Assembly (NCBI RefSeq): GCF_019175385.1
Contig: NC_083339.1
Location: 28,921,637 to 28,985,636 of the forward strand
Direction of reading: 5' to 3'
From: Lycium barbarum
Lineage: Eukaryota > Streptophyta > Magnoliopsida > Solanales > Solanaceae
Length of the DNA: 64,000 nt
Of the stretch, positions 43,672 through 54,669 are shown piece by piece. The stretch's first letter is position 1, and each line of letters starts with the position of its first letter. A program made the position numbers and the translations under genes. The notes beneath the pieces are model-generated. The model was not told the DNA's origin, searched no databases, and worked only from the letters and a program-made list of their open reading frames with translations.

Positions 43672-45235
43672 CTAAACTCCTTTCCCAGAAGGCATGGCAG
43701 GTGTTGTGGGCCTAATGGAGAATAATGATGCACCGGATGGTACAATGGGTGCACTGAGCTCAATGTATAAAACTTTCAACACCCGAATATCCTCCTTGAC
43801 CTTTGCCAGGTCTGCCCGAATGGCTGGGAGTCCTCCTTCACCACTTCCCTCAATCCGCTCTAACCGAAGATCGATCTGGCGTACATGCTCCGTAATTTTG
43901 TCCTGCTCATTTTGAATATCTGTGACAGCCTGAGTATATGGTGCCATCGCTGCGTCAATAGCCTCTTTTACAAAATTAGGAAGCTACTCTACCAGCCAAT
44001 TTACCTTAGCATCCGTTGCCCGAAGCACTCGTATACCCTTACTAGAAACACCATGAGCTGCTGTGATGGATGGTGGAATGAGAGAAGAGGGACCTGTAGT
44101 GGAAGATGGAGCACTTGGAGGGTCAAGCCCCGTAGCGGGAGGCATTGAACTAGGAGTTATAGCATCATCATCTGTGGCCAAGTCCTCGAGCTCAAGAATA
44201 TGAGCATCATCATCTCACCCACTTTCTCTTTCTAGTCCCCGGTTCCAACTTGGTGTAATATATTGTTTGGTCAGCCTTTAACATTTTGTCCACCCGAGGA
44301 ATATCACGAACCTTCTTTCTGTGGCATAATTCAGTGATCAAGCAAGGAAAAGGGAATGATGTTCCCTTTTGAGTGGACTTATTATTAATATCATCTCTAA
44401 TAATTACCCCCACATTGACGAGGTACCCGGACATGAGTGAAGCAATGAGAATACATTTTGCAATGGGTATGTCGGTGTTGTTCCTGGAGGGAATCACCCG
44501 CAATGATACTAGTGATAGCTAAAACTTAGGTTCGTGCTTGAAAGTGTTCTTCTCAATGGAGATAGATGGATCTAGCCATGGTGGAGTCCCTGAGGCAATC
44601 ACTGAAGCAACCCACTCTTGTTGTTCCTCCGGGTTCTCCATCCTTAATTCATATTCAAAATTCACCGGAGACCAACCTTCAATGGGGTCAGTTTCTCTTC
44701 GCTGCTCATAAATGATGGAAGCTATGGTATCGGCAGCGCAATCAATATCCTTTCCCCGAACCGGAATCCAACAGAAGTGTTCCACATTGTTTTTGGTTGG
44801 TGGCGCGAGATTTTTGCATTTAACTTGGCCGCATAAAATTCCATCACAAGGGCAGGGCAATATTCAGCCGGTTGCATGAAATAGGTCCATCTCAACGCCT
44901 CGAGCTTACGGATGATGCCCGGGCATTGGTCCTGTAGACCATTCAAAGTGACCCTCTTTTCTACAATGAAGCCCCGGACTGGATTTCCATCGGGTTTAAT
45001 AACACTCCAAGCCTTGTACAGGTACCTGGATCCAGGCATAGTGAACCTTTGCTCCACCGCTTCCCTCCTCTCACTTCTGTTGATGGCATCCTCGGGCTCA
45101 GGTGAGGAAGTCTCATGCGTCCCCTCTTCAGACAGGGGGACCGGATCCTCAGGTGACTTTTCCTTTCTTCTAGAGGTGGACGCTTGTCGTGTTGCCCTTT
45201 TCCCTCCACCTTGTGCTTTATTTGTTCGAGCCATC
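43672..45235 (-). pseudogene. Athila-2 extra 3' ORF: putative plant transposon protein (PF20167-like)
   Basis: The ATG at 45234 lies one base after a splice-acceptor-like TTGCAG. A basic, low-complexity N-terminus (A-R-T-N-K-A-Q-G-G-G-K-R) is followed by W-T-Y-F-M-Q-P-A-E-Y-C-P-A-L and V-M-E-F-Y-A-A-K-L. After a frame break come C-W-I-P-V-R-G-K-D-I-D and E-W-V-A-S-V-I-A-S-G-T-P-P-W. Next is I-P-S-R-N-N-T-D-I-P, then V-N-V-G-V-I-I and F-P-C-L-I-T-E-L-C. F-Y-A, V-R-G-x-x-I and the closing L-I-T-x-L-C mark the family I know as 'putative plant transposon protein'. A Ser/Pro-rich stretch and a coiled coil (I-R-A-D-L-A-K-V-K-E-D-I) finish it at 43672. Its role is unknown. Position after pol is that of the env-like ORF of Athila, but no membrane segment is obvious. 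Confidence 0.75.
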
Positions 45236-45530
45236 CTGCAAGTCACACAAAAATATACCCACTATTTATGGTGCTCTTAAAGTAAAAAGAAAGAAGCAAG
45301 GCAAAACATAGGAAAGCAGGGTTGCATCACCTGCGAAACACCACATGCAAGTTGCATGTATGGCATGCCACTCGCATATAGTGTCGCAGGTGCTGCATAA
45401 TTTGAACTTCCATTTTGTTCTTCACTGTCAAAACCTGCTGCGGCAGGTGCGATTCGCATGTTCAACATGCTACTCGCAGATGCTGCACGCAGGTGAAGCA
45501 TTGAACACATTTTTGTTGAAGTTTTTTTTA

Positions 45531-45587
<57 letters not shown>

Positions 45588-46178
45588 ACACATATTCACA
45601 GGCAATCACATTTGTATACACACAAGACCATACTCATGTAACTATTTCCCTTAAGCAGGTTGTCACCCCGTCTATCATTGGGAAAAACTATTTAATCATT
45701 CGGTCCAATGTTCGATGGTCATCCCTAATAAAAGACAATGTTAATTTTACAATTCTGAGGGCATCATGGGTCCTATTCTATAGGTAATGTGCTTTGGGTA
45801 CACAATAATTCCCCAAGGTTGGCAAATGATCACACTTCCATAAAATCTAAGCACACAAAAGGCCATTTAGGCATTTCATCAAACAAGTTGTGAACATTCA
45901 TCAACAATCAACTATTACGATAATGGGTACTCAAGAATTCCCCAGTTGTCACCTAATTATTCATCAACAAACACTTTTTTAATCAACCTAGTAGGACTAC
46001 ACAAGCATGGGTACTTAAGAATTCCCCATTGTTCATCAATTCCCAACAACCCACACAATGCACAAGATAATTCTTCACCAAACTAACTAATTACAATAAG
46101 TGGAATGGAATGGCAATGACATGGATTGAAGCATTTCTTAGGCATCACTTAATGTAAAGAATAGTAGAGTGTTCATAC
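45236..46178 (-). other. Predicted leader intron of the Athila-2 extra ORF
   Basis: Minus-strand donor CTCAAG/GTATGAAC at 46178 and acceptor TGTGACTTGCAG ending at 45236, one base before the ATG. The 943-bp interval contains a palindrome cluster (45325-45495) and a TA microsatellite (about 45545-45580). Predicted from consensus only. Confidence 0.45.
45325..45495. promoter_or_regulatory. Palindrome cluster within the Athila-2 leader intron
   Basis: CACCTGCGAAAC, GCATGCCACTCGCATA, GGTGCGATTCGCATG and CTACTCGCAGATGCTGCA: the same TGCGAnTCGCA/GCAGGTGCTGCA vocabulary as the Athila-2 LTR cluster, just upstream of the extra ORF. Confidence 0.75.
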
Positions 46179-46439
46179 CTTGAGAGTTGATGAAAGTTAG
46201 CACACTTGAAAAAGCTTTACCAAAATGAATTAGAAAAAAACCCTAGTTATGATTTGTGGAGTGATTAGGAATGATTGGAGTGATATGGGGTGATGGAATG
46301 ATATAGGAGGGAAGAGGGAGAAGGAGGACAGGGAAAAGGAAGGGACGTAACTGATAAAACCATCTGTTACGTTCCTTTTATTTAAAATTTAAAAATAAAG
46401 ATGAGTCGGGTCGACAACTGTCCCGTGAACTTCTCACTT

Positions 46440-46620
46440 ACCTGCACAACATGCAACTCGCATGTGGTGCAGCATGTTGAACATGCGAATCGCATGTTGT
46501 ACATTTTTTTCGCACCTGTTGACAGAGAATGTGGCCTTCTTGGCCTGCAATTTCGCACCACCTGCGAGATGCAGGTGCTGCAGCAGGCATGACATGCGAG
46601 TGGCATGTGCTTAGCATGTT
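46440..46620. promoter_or_regulatory. Palindrome cluster between Athila-2 pol and extra ORF
   Basis: CATGCGAATCGCATG, GCAACTCGCATG, CACCTGCGAGATGCAGGTG and ACATGCGAGTGGCATG, the same motif set as the LTR. In element orientation it precedes an AT-rich TATA-like stretch (46371-46405) and a C/T-rich leader (CTGTCCTCCTTCTCCCTCTT), suggesting an internal promoter for the extra ORF. Confidence 0.7.
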
Positions 46621-46806
46621 ATGCCTGTTGACAGTTTCCCAACTCTTCCTTTTTGTGACACAACTTACTCCTACACACTTAAACACACATCAAAAACATC
46701 ACGAAAGTTAAAAAAAAAAAAAAACAACAAACACATAAAAATGAAAACTTGGGTTGCCTCCTAAGAAGAGCTTGATTTTACGTCGCAGCACGACGTTGGT
46801 ACCTTT

Positions 46807-48204
46807 TCATGGCTCATTAAGGAAGAATACCTCAATAATCTTTGCTTCAATCTGGGATCCCAAGTAATGCTTCACCCTTTGCCCGTTCACCTTGATTTTA
46901 TTGCCACTTGGGCAAACAAGTTCAATTGCTCCATGTGGGAACACTCGGGTTATTTTAAATGGGCCGGACCATTTGGATTTCAACTTTCTGGGAAACAACC
47001 GGAGCCTTGAGTTGAACAACAATACACGATCCCCGAGGCTAAATTGTCTTTGCAAGATCTTCTTATCATGGAAGTGCTTCATGTGGGTCTTGTAGAGTGA
47101 AGAGCTATCACAATCTTTAAGTCGAAATTTATCAAGCTCATTAAGTTGTTCCATCCTCAAGTTTAAAGCGTCACCCCAATCTAGGTTCAACTTTTTCAAG
47201 GCCCACAATTCCTTATGTTCAAGTTCCATCGGAAGATGATAAGCTTTGCCAAATACCAATTGATAAGGAGACATGCCAATTGGTGTCTTGTAAGTCATTC
47301 AGTAGGCCCATAGAGCATCATCCAAATTCTTTGACCAATCGGTCCGATTAGCATTCACTGTTTTAGAGAGTATGCTCTTGATCTCCCTATTTGAGACCTC
47401 TACTTGTCCACTTATTTAGGGATGATATGGGATGGAAAATTTATGCTTTACTCCATACTTCTCAAGAAGAGTCTTGAATAACCGGTTGCAAAAATGGGAG
47501 CCCCTATCACTAATGATTGCCCTTAGGGTTCCAAACCTTGAGAAAATATGCCTCTTCAAGAATTCGGTGACACTCCTTCCTTCATTATTAGGGAGCGCAA
47601 TGGCTTCCACCCATTTAGACACGTAGTCCACCGCCATAAGAATGTACTTGTTGTTGTAGGAACTCACAAATGGACCCATAAAGTCAATGCCCCATACATC
47701 AAATAATCCAACCTCAAGAATCGGTGTCAGCGGTAGCTCATGACTCCTTGAGATGCCCCCATGCCTTTGACATTGATCACAGGCTTTCACAAATTCATGT
47801 GCGTCTTGATAGATTATTGTCCAATAGAAGCCACTTTGAAGAACCTTAGCTGCTGTTCTTGAGCTACTATGGTGTCCACCAACTAGTGATGAGTGACATG
47901 CTTCGGTGATGGGCATCATTTCTACTTCGGGTGTGCACCTCCTTATGATGTTATCAGTGCAAACCCGAAATAGAAATGGCTCATCCCAATAAAATTTCCG
48001 GGCATCACTCAAAAACTTTTTCTTTTGGTAGAAGTTCAAATTCTCAAGCATGATGTCACTTGCGTGAAAGTTAGCAAAATCGGCATACCAAGGGATCATG
48101 TCATGTGACCCCGCCATTACTTGCTCATCTGGGAATGACTCATTGATTTCCAGGCCAGCCAATGGACGCCCACCTTCTTCAAGACCAGATAAGTGGCCCG
48201 CCAC
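46807..48204 (-). pseudogene. Athila-2 integrase
   Basis: Zinc-binding H-H-C-C part (G-G-H-H...C-D-Q-C-Q-R-H), then the core D-D-E: G-I-D-F-M-G-P-F, I-I-S-D-R-G-S-H-F and [11 protein letters not shown]. The C-terminal end contains [15 protein letters not shown] and a K-W-S-G-P-F module usual in Athila integrases, stopping at 46807. Stops lie near 47416 and 47300. An ~1.4-kb stretch with all catalytic residues present but frame-broken. Confidence 0.93.
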
Positions 48205-48209
48205 TTAAT

Positions 48210-48660
48210 TTTCACAGCCCTTTCTATCTTTGACTTCAAAGTCAAATTCTTACAGGAGGATGACCCAACGTATCAACCTCGGTTTCGCATATTTCTCTGC
48301 CATGAGGTAACGTAGGGCTGCATTATTAGTGTAAAAAATAACATGGGTTCCCAACAAGTAAGCCCGGAACTTCTCAAAAGCAAACACAATAGCAAAAAAA
48401 CTCTTGCTCGGTGACAGTGTTATTCATTTGGGCATCGTTTAGAGTCTTGATTGCATAGTAAATTGGGTAAAAGATTTTATCACGTTTTTGGCCAAGAACA
48501 ACCCCCATGGAAAATCCACTTGCATCACACATCAACTCAAATGGTTGGGACCAATCCGGAGCAATGATGATGGGAGCAGATGTGAGTCTCTCTTTTAAGC
48601 CCTCAAATGCCTTTAAACAAGCATCATCGAATACAAACTTCGACTCCTTGTCTAACAATT
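48210..48660 (-). pseudogene. Athila-2 RNase H
   Basis: D-D-A-C-L-K-A-F-E-G-L-K-E-R-L, A-P-D-W-S-Q-P-F-E-L-M-C-D-A-S-G, then Y-A-I-K-T-L-N-D-A-Q and T-E-Q-E-F-F. This is the Ty3/Gypsy RNase H start with its D-A-S metal-binding Asp and T-E-x-E block. The frame breaks near 48374, after which K-Y-A-K-P-R-L-I-R-W-type sequence leads to integrase. Confidence 0.88.
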
Positions 48661-48675
48661 TTCATAGAGGGTTAG

Positions 48676-49710
48676 CTATTTTCGAGAAATCCTTGATGAA
48701 TCTTCTATAAAACCCGGCATGTCCAACGAAGCTACGAACACCTTTGACGGAGATTGGGGAGGAAGCTTGACAATAACCTTAATTTTAGCTTGATCAACCT
48801 CAAGCCTATTTTCTGAAATCTTATGTCCCAAGACAATGCCTTCTCTAACCATGAAGTGACACTTTTTCCAATTTAGAACCAAGTTCGTCTCTTCACATCT
48901 TTTCAATACTTGGGCAAGATTCTCCAAACATTCATCAAAGGAATCCCCCACCATGGAAAAGTCATCCATGAAGATTGCAATGGATTCCTCAACCATGTCA
49001 GAGAAAATAGACATCATGCAACTTTGAAAAGTTGCGGGTGCATTACATAGCCCGAAGGACATCCTCTTAAAAACAAAGGTCCCATAAGGACAAGTGAACG
49101 TGGTCTTCTCTTAATTCTCGGGAGCAATAGTGATTTGGTTGTACCCGGAATAACCATCAAAAAAGCAATAATAATCTCTTCCTACAAGCCTATCAAGCAT
49201 TTGATCCATGAATGGCATTGGGAAGTGGTCATTTTTGGTCCACTTATTCAACTTCCGATATTCCATGAAAAACCCTCAATCCGGTAATTGTGCGAGTGGG
49301 AATCTATTCATTTTTAGTATTTGCAACCACGGTGATTCCACCCTTTTTGGGCACGCATTGAACCGGACTCACCCAAGAGCTATCTGATATAGGGTACACA
49401 ACATCAGTATCTAACCACTTGATGATTTCGATCTTCACAACCTCTTGCATAGGAGGATTTAACCTCCTGTGATGTTCAACGCGTGGCTCACATTCTTCAT
49501 CAACTTGAATTTTATGAGTACAAATACCGGGCGGAATCCCATGGATATCCGTAATACACCACCCAATAGTTTTCTTGTATCTTCTCAAGATTACCATCAA
49601 TCTTTCTCTTTGCTCATCCGTCAACCAGGCGGAGATAAACACGGGTAATGTGTTGTTAGGTAAAAGAAACGCATACCTCAAATGTGAAGGAAGAGGTTTG
49701 AGATCAAAAG
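48676..49710 (-). pseudogene. Athila-2 reverse transcriptase
   Basis: Begins with L-R-Y-A-F-L...L-P-V-F-I-S-A and G-W-C-I-T-D-I-H-G-I-P-P. Next W-V-S-P-V-Q-C-V-P-K-K-G-G-I-T-V. After stops near 49300-49070 it continues with F-G-L-C-N-A-P-A-T-F-Q and the catalytic box I-F-M-D-D-F-S. Then G-H-K-I-S-E-N, ending at 48676. The catalytic Asp pair is intact. It converts element RNA to DNA. Gene order and motifs are those of Athila-like Gypsy elements. Confidence 0.93.
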
Positions 49711-49989
49711 TAGGAGCCTCAATAATTGAGGGCTTTGCGGGAGGAGTTGTTCGGTTTTGTAAATCAAGATCAAGCTTCTTTGGATTGTGGTAATATGACC
49801 CCAACCCAATCAATGCATTAACCGTCTCCTCAAACTCTTCTTCATTCTCCCCCTCATAGTTCATTATCACCGCCGCTAACATATCACCCATATTCTCATG
49901 CTTAACGGTTGTGTCCATGGTTTCATCAATTGTATCAATAACCGACACAACACTCATATCCGCCGGTTGTTTCATTGACTTGCAACTAT

Positions 49990-50330
49990 GGAAAGTGACC
50001 TCTTTATCATTCATTCTAAATTTTAGATCGCCCCTCTCCATATCCACAGGAGCACACCCCGTGGCCAAGAAAGGTCTTCCCAAGATTATGGCACCTCGAA
50101 ATCAACATCACAATCCAAGATCATGAAATCGACTGAAAAAATGAATCGATCAACTCTCACAAGCACATCATAGAGGATACCAACTGGTTTCTTCAAGGTT
50201 CTATCTGCCATTAGCAATCTCATTGTTGTGGGTCGGGGAATGCCCAAACCCAACTTGTTAAAGATAGCGAGCGGCATCAAATTAATGCTTCCTCAAAGAT
50301 CATATAGTGCTTTGGTAAATTTATACATCC
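49990..50330 (-). pseudogene. Athila-2 aspartic protease
   Basis: A-L-Y-D-L-stop-G-S-I-N-L-M-P-L: the expected D-L-G-A-S active site has a TGA in place of the first Gly codon and Gly for Ala. Downstream are L-L-M-A-D-R-T-L-K-K-P-V-G-I and V-D-F-M-I-L-D-C-D-V, then G-R-P-F-L-A-T-G, the usual Athila protease continuation. A second frame break lies near 50086. It cannot be active as read. Confidence 0.88.
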
Positions 50331-52310
50331 CAATCGTGCAAGGAATGGTAAAAGCTCCTGGTTCTTTCTTCTTTTGAACCAAGGCCTTCGTCACAATAGA
50401 GCTACAATGATGTGTAACTCCCACAGTTTCAAAACTAGCATGTCTCCTCTTGGTTACAAGATCTTTCATGAATTTAGCATAACCGGGCATTTGTTCCAGA
50501 GCTTCTACCAAGGGGATGTTAATTGAAAGCCCTTTCAATCTCTCAATGAACTTGAGAAATTTTCCATCATCCGCTTTCTTTAACAAACATTGAGGAAATG
50601 GAGGAGAAGGTTTCGGAACGGGCGATAAATCCCTTGGCAACTCCTCCACCGCTTCCTCACCTTTTGAAGTTTCATCAATTTCCGGACCATCTTCAACAAT
50701 TTTAGGCTTTTCAATACAAACCCGTTTCATCTTTGGAGTAACTTATTCCTCAACAACGATGGGTTCCTTAAGGATTTTCTCGTCGTCGACCACCAAATTA
50801 CTTCTCACTAATTTCTCTCCCCCAATTGTCTTGCCACTCCTAGTAGTGATTGCATGGAATTTATGGTCACCATCATTCTTTGGATTTGCAACCGTATCGC
50901 TAGGGAGTGTGCCCTTTTGTCGTTGGTTGAGAGTGGCTGAGATTTGGCCAAGTTGCGACTCTAGTTGGTTGATGGACGTTGAATGAGAGCCTATAATTTT
51001 CCCTAAGCTTTTCATTTCATCCCTTGTTTCTTTGCAAAAGGAATCGGTTGACTCCACCTTCTGCAAAACTCTTGATAGCATATCTTCCATTTTAGAACTA
51101 GCGGGGTCGCTAATGGATGGTTGACTCAAAATAATTTGGTTTCCTTTCGATGGGACATAAGGATTTGAGCTTCAGTGGTTGTTGTAATTGTTGTTATAAT
51201 CCCCTTGGTTGTTGTTATAACCACCTTGATTGTAGTTATACCCACCTTCATTGTTGCCCCGCCAATGAGAATTTCCACTATCTTTGTTCGAACCTTGATT
51301 CCCTTGACCTTGCCGCCAAGATCCTTCATTAGGACCTTGGTAGTTCGAACGGGAACCCCCCGCTTGATTGTTGATAAAATTGGCTTCCTCCTCACATACT
51401 TGGAAGCAATGCTCGTCCATAGAATACCCTTCACAAGATCCTACCACATTTATTCGCTTGGCGCCTCCACCCAACACATGTTTCGTGAGGAGATCCATTT
51501 GTGTAACCAACTTTGCCATGGTCTCATCTCTCACTTCTTCCTTCTTCATTGTCTCCCTAGATAAGACAATTTTCGAAGGATCTCCTCCATCCACTTCCGT
51601 CTCCCTAGTGTGCCAAGCTTCATTGGTATCAATCAATTTATCTAGGAGAGCACTCATCACCGCATAAGAGTTTTCCATTACAGAACCACCCGCAATATTA
51701 TTTGCTACCGACTTGTTGATAGTATCAAGTGATCAGTAGAATGTTTGGAGAAGAACACTATCGGGCAACCCATGCTTTGGAAAACTCTTTATTTTCTTTT
51801 TGAGATGAGTCTAAGCCTCATGTAGAGCCTCGGTCTGAAGTTGACGAAAGTTGTTGATTTCGTCACGGAGTTGTAACATCCGGGAAGGAGGGAAGAATTT
51901 CTTAAGGAATACTTGAGTCAACTCCGCCCAAGTAGTAATAGAACTAGCTGGAAGATCATCCAATCATGCGGTGGCTTCACTCGTGAGAGTGAACAGGAAG
52001 AGCCTCAACTTAACCGTCTCGGCGGAGATATTTGGATGCACATTAGTGGTGCACACCTCAAGAAAATTCTTTAAGTGCCTATTCAGGTCATCCGTTGGTA
52101 GACCCCCAAATAAGTCCTTGGTGTTGAGCAGGTGCAACATAGTATAGTTAACAAGGAAACTCCCGTGTCCTCAAACTGGAGGTGGGCGAATAGCAGCTGC
52201 ATCACCCGGTTCCAAAATCATTTCATCTTCATCCGTATTATCACCTATTGCACCTGAGCCAACACAACAACAACAAACAAAATAAGAAGAGAAATAGAGA
52301 CTAAAATTAG
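50331..52310 (-). pseudogene. Athila-2 gag and gag-protease linker
   Basis: From about 52310: S-A-E-T-V-K-L-R-L-F-L-F-T-L, then T-T-W-A-E-L-T-Q-V-F-L-K-K-F-F-P and Q-L-R-D-E-I-N-N-F, the retrotransposon gag core. At 51678-51172 a region with D-G-G-D-P-S passes to an Asn/Gly/Tyr-rich tract (N-Y-N-Q-G-G-Y-N-N-N). Then a coiled segment (51129-50743; I-N-Q-L-E-S-Q-L-G-Q-I-S) and a Pro-rich linker (50730-50331; M-P-G-Y-A-K-F-M-K-D-L-V). At least four stops and frame changes. Gag packages the genomic RNA. Confidence 0.9.
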
Positions 52311-52344
52311 AGTTTTACACTAATTGGTAAATTTCTAGACCGTA

Positions 52345-52362
52345 TTCCCCGGTAACGGCGCA
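52345..52362 (-). other. Athila-2 primer-binding site (tRNA-Asp type)
   Basis: Minus-strand TGCGCCGTTACCGGGGAA lies a few bases after the 5' LTR end. It matches the Athila-type tRNA-Asp site (TGGCGCCGTTGCCGGGGA) with two changes. Confidence 0.88.
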
Positions 52363-52368
52363 TAAATT

Positions 52369-53719
52369 TGATGCGCCCAACTTACACCTTTAATATCAGG
52401 AGTAAGTGGTTGTTGTCAAATATAGAACCCAACGAGGTTAGGGTCAAATCCCACAAAGAATATAATGAAGAAATATACTTATTAAGTGTAACGCTTGACT
52501 ATTAGTCTATATCTCAAGAGAGAGGGGGAATATAATAGTAATTGGGTTGTTGTTTGTTCATTAATGACTAAGAGTTGTGATAAGATGTAAACTATTGGTA
52601 AAAGGGACTAAGGTTGTGGTTCTAATGGAAAGTAATGCGCATGGGTATCAATTCAACTTATTCATATGCCTAGATGTATTAACCCAAGGGTCATGTGAAT
52701 CTTGCTAAACGTTTTCCAACCAAATTAGCAAATTTCATCCTAGGCTTTTCCAAGCCCTAGAATGTTTTATATGAGAACACCCATTTAGCTTCAACTAGCT
52801 TTCCTATTCCTAGCTCAAGGTATTAGATGGATTTAATGACCCAAATTATTGCTATTAACTCTTTTCCTAACCTCTACTTTCTTTTCCAAGCAAAGTAATG
52901 GTAATAAGGCACAAGTAATGTTGTACACCATCATAAGACATTAACGCATGAAGAGTTAATATAAAACACCATTAGCGTATAAATGAAGTATAAATATGAA
53001 ACTCAATCACATAACTAATATATTTGGTCCCACAACCTTAGCTAATGAGTTTAGCCACAAATATTCAATAAAAGTAAAGCAATAGTAAAAAGTGTATTCA
53101 TAAAGCTTACAAAAGTATTGAATGGAGAAGATGACAAAAGCAAAGGAATCTCTTAAAAGCTTCACCAACCAATAATAAATGAGCTCCACAAAAAGACAAC
53201 TTAAAAATCTGTAGAATAATGAGTCCAAAACCCTAGAAATCTATTTATAGACTTTTCAAAACGGGAACAATTTCCAGACAAAAATACCCCTGTGCATCTG
53301 GTGAGAATCGCACTTGGTGTCGCATGTGCAACCTGCGAGTCGCAGGTTGCACCAAAGTTTTGCAGGTACTGCAACTTCAAGCAGCTATGGTGCTGAATTT
53401 GGTGCATCAAGTGTGACTCGCATGCACCACATACGCCTCGCAGGTGGAGCTCGCATGTGCTGCACCACTATCTTCAGTTCTGGCCATCTCTGTCATCAGA
53501 TGCTGCAGCACCTGCAACTCGCATGCGGTACATGTCACTCGCAGGTGATGTTTTGGTTCACTTTAGCTTGTTTTTGCATCATTTTGCCTCAAGTTGATTC
53601 CAACAATTTTTATTCTACAAATCATCACAAAAACACGAGAAACGACATTAAAAGTACTTAAGGATTCACAAATGACTAAGCAATTGGCATCGAATGCACC
53701 GTAATTTCACGGCATATCA
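52369..53719 (-). repeat. Athila-2 5' LTR
   Basis: 1351 bp; plus-strand TGATGCGCCC...GGCATATCA. TATA box at 53243-53249 (minus-strand TATAAAT). The palindrome cluster lies at 53290-53555. Differs from the 3' LTR by scattered substitutions and by a palindrome near 53326-53352. Confidence 0.92.
53290..53555. promoter_or_regulatory. Palindrome cluster upstream of TATA, Athila-2 5' LTR
   Basis: Same vocabulary as the 3' LTR cluster. It includes a perfect 27-bp palindrome at 53326-53352: 13-base arms starting GTGCAACC, with TGCGA-G-TCGCA at the centre. It begins ~40 bp upstream of the TATA box in element orientation. Confidence 0.85.
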
Positions 53720-54404
53720 TCTACCGAAAGGAAACCATAACCTACCTCATGGACGAGCAGGTTCCACGAACATCCAATGACACCTCAATTAATTACCACC
53801 GTGTAATCCATATGAATAGCTCAGAGACAACCATGAGGCCCAAGAGTAGAATTCACCTTTAGGACCCTTTTTTAGGACTTCGAAATTGCTAAGGTAGATA
53901 TGGAATTTTATCCTACCTAAAAGTTCACTATCACAATGCTAGTTGGTCAATCAACCCTTATTTAGGACATTCATGACCATATCCAAGTCACTTGTTTGGT
54001 CAAATTGCCATTTTAAGCTTGTTTCAAGAAACCCATTTTCAAGATCTAAAATAGAGACCCCTAAGTGTTTTAATAGGGTAGGTGAAGGATTAGGTTGGGG
54101 GATCATGTTAGGATGATAAGGATAGAAAAATATTCCAAGGACTTTATATCAAGAAGGACAAGGGTTCATCATTTTGGAACTTGAGAGATTTGAGATTGCC
54201 ATTTATGACTCTAGACAAGGATCCTTAATGAGAATCAATATTGGGAGAATGGATGGAAGAGGTTAGGGAAATAACCTTTCCCAAGAAAGTATCATTTTTT
54301 GCTCCAAAATTACTCTAAAGGCGATTGGACTCTCTAGGGTTTTGAGAAATGAAGTTAATTCCAAAAATGTCACTTAAATAGGTAGGTGTACCACGGCCAA
54401 CACG

Positions 54405-54505
54405 CCGCTATGGCGGTTGAGCAGTCATATGCGGTTACTGCTATGGTGGTTGGTATACCGCTACAGCGGCACTACTGTAGCGTCCACGCGACCGCTGTAG
54501 CGGTC
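54405..54505. promoter_or_regulatory. Palindrome cluster CCGCTAnnGCGG in the chromovirus LTR
   Basis: CCGCTATGGCGG, CCGCTACAGCGG, CTACTGTAGCG and CCGCTGTAGCGG within 100 bp, about 165-265 bp inside the LTR start and just before CTATTTAAGTG (minus strand: CACTTAAATAG lies on the plus strand at 54372). Same relative position as the cluster in the solo LTR. Confidence 0.8.
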
Positions 54506-54669
54506 TGGCTCTATTTGTTTGTTCACACCTATATTGCTTACGCGATGCGCACGACGATCTTGGTTTGGCTTGAAAGGTTTCCAAGATGCGAGAAGGTGGA
54601 GACATCGTTAAGCCCCATAGTTTTTGCCTTCTTTAGAATTTCACAGTAACGACGAAATGGGTCGTTACA

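Larger units (their letters stand above)
40365..53719 (-). mobile_element. Athila-2: complete, decayed Athila-like Gypsy retrotransposon
   Basis: 13.36 kb with LTRs 40365-41702 and 52369-53719, a tRNA-Asp-type primer site next to the right LTR and a purine tract next to the left. Coding order on the minus strand is gag, protease, RT, RNase H and integrase, then a long spacer, an extra ORF and a ~2-kb 3' untranslated region. Flanks are TCTAT and TCTAC, a 5-bp duplication with one mismatch. Scattered stops and frameshifts interrupt every gene, yet the catalytic motifs remain readable. It is inserted in a chromovirus LTR. Confidence 0.93.
38184..54669 (-). repeat. Chromovirus (Del/Tekay-like) LTR, split by Athila-2
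   Basis: On the minus strand it begins TGTAACGACCC at 54669 and ends GGTCGTGACA at 38184. It is the same LTR class as the solo LTR at 15317-18111. Athila-2 occupies 40365-53719, leaving about 3.1 kb of LTR. To its right, TTCGGGGACGAACGG (minus strand) recalls the 3' end of chromovirus internal regions, so this is probably a 3' LTR. A CCGCTAnnGCGG palindrome cluster and a TATTTAAG box lie near its start. It abuts the RNase T2 3' flank; no matching 5-bp duplication at the right, so it is not a solo LTR. Confidence 0.75.

Noticed and set aside
43408..43725. Plus-strand ORF with a Leu/Phe-rich tail resembling a membrane segment
   Set aside because: Antisense to an acidic GAAGAA repeat in the Athila-2 extra-ORF region.
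38184..54669. Solo-LTR interpretation of the chromovirus LTR
   Set aside because: Left flank TTAAG and right flank TCAGA do not match, and a chromovirus internal-type sequence follows on the right.
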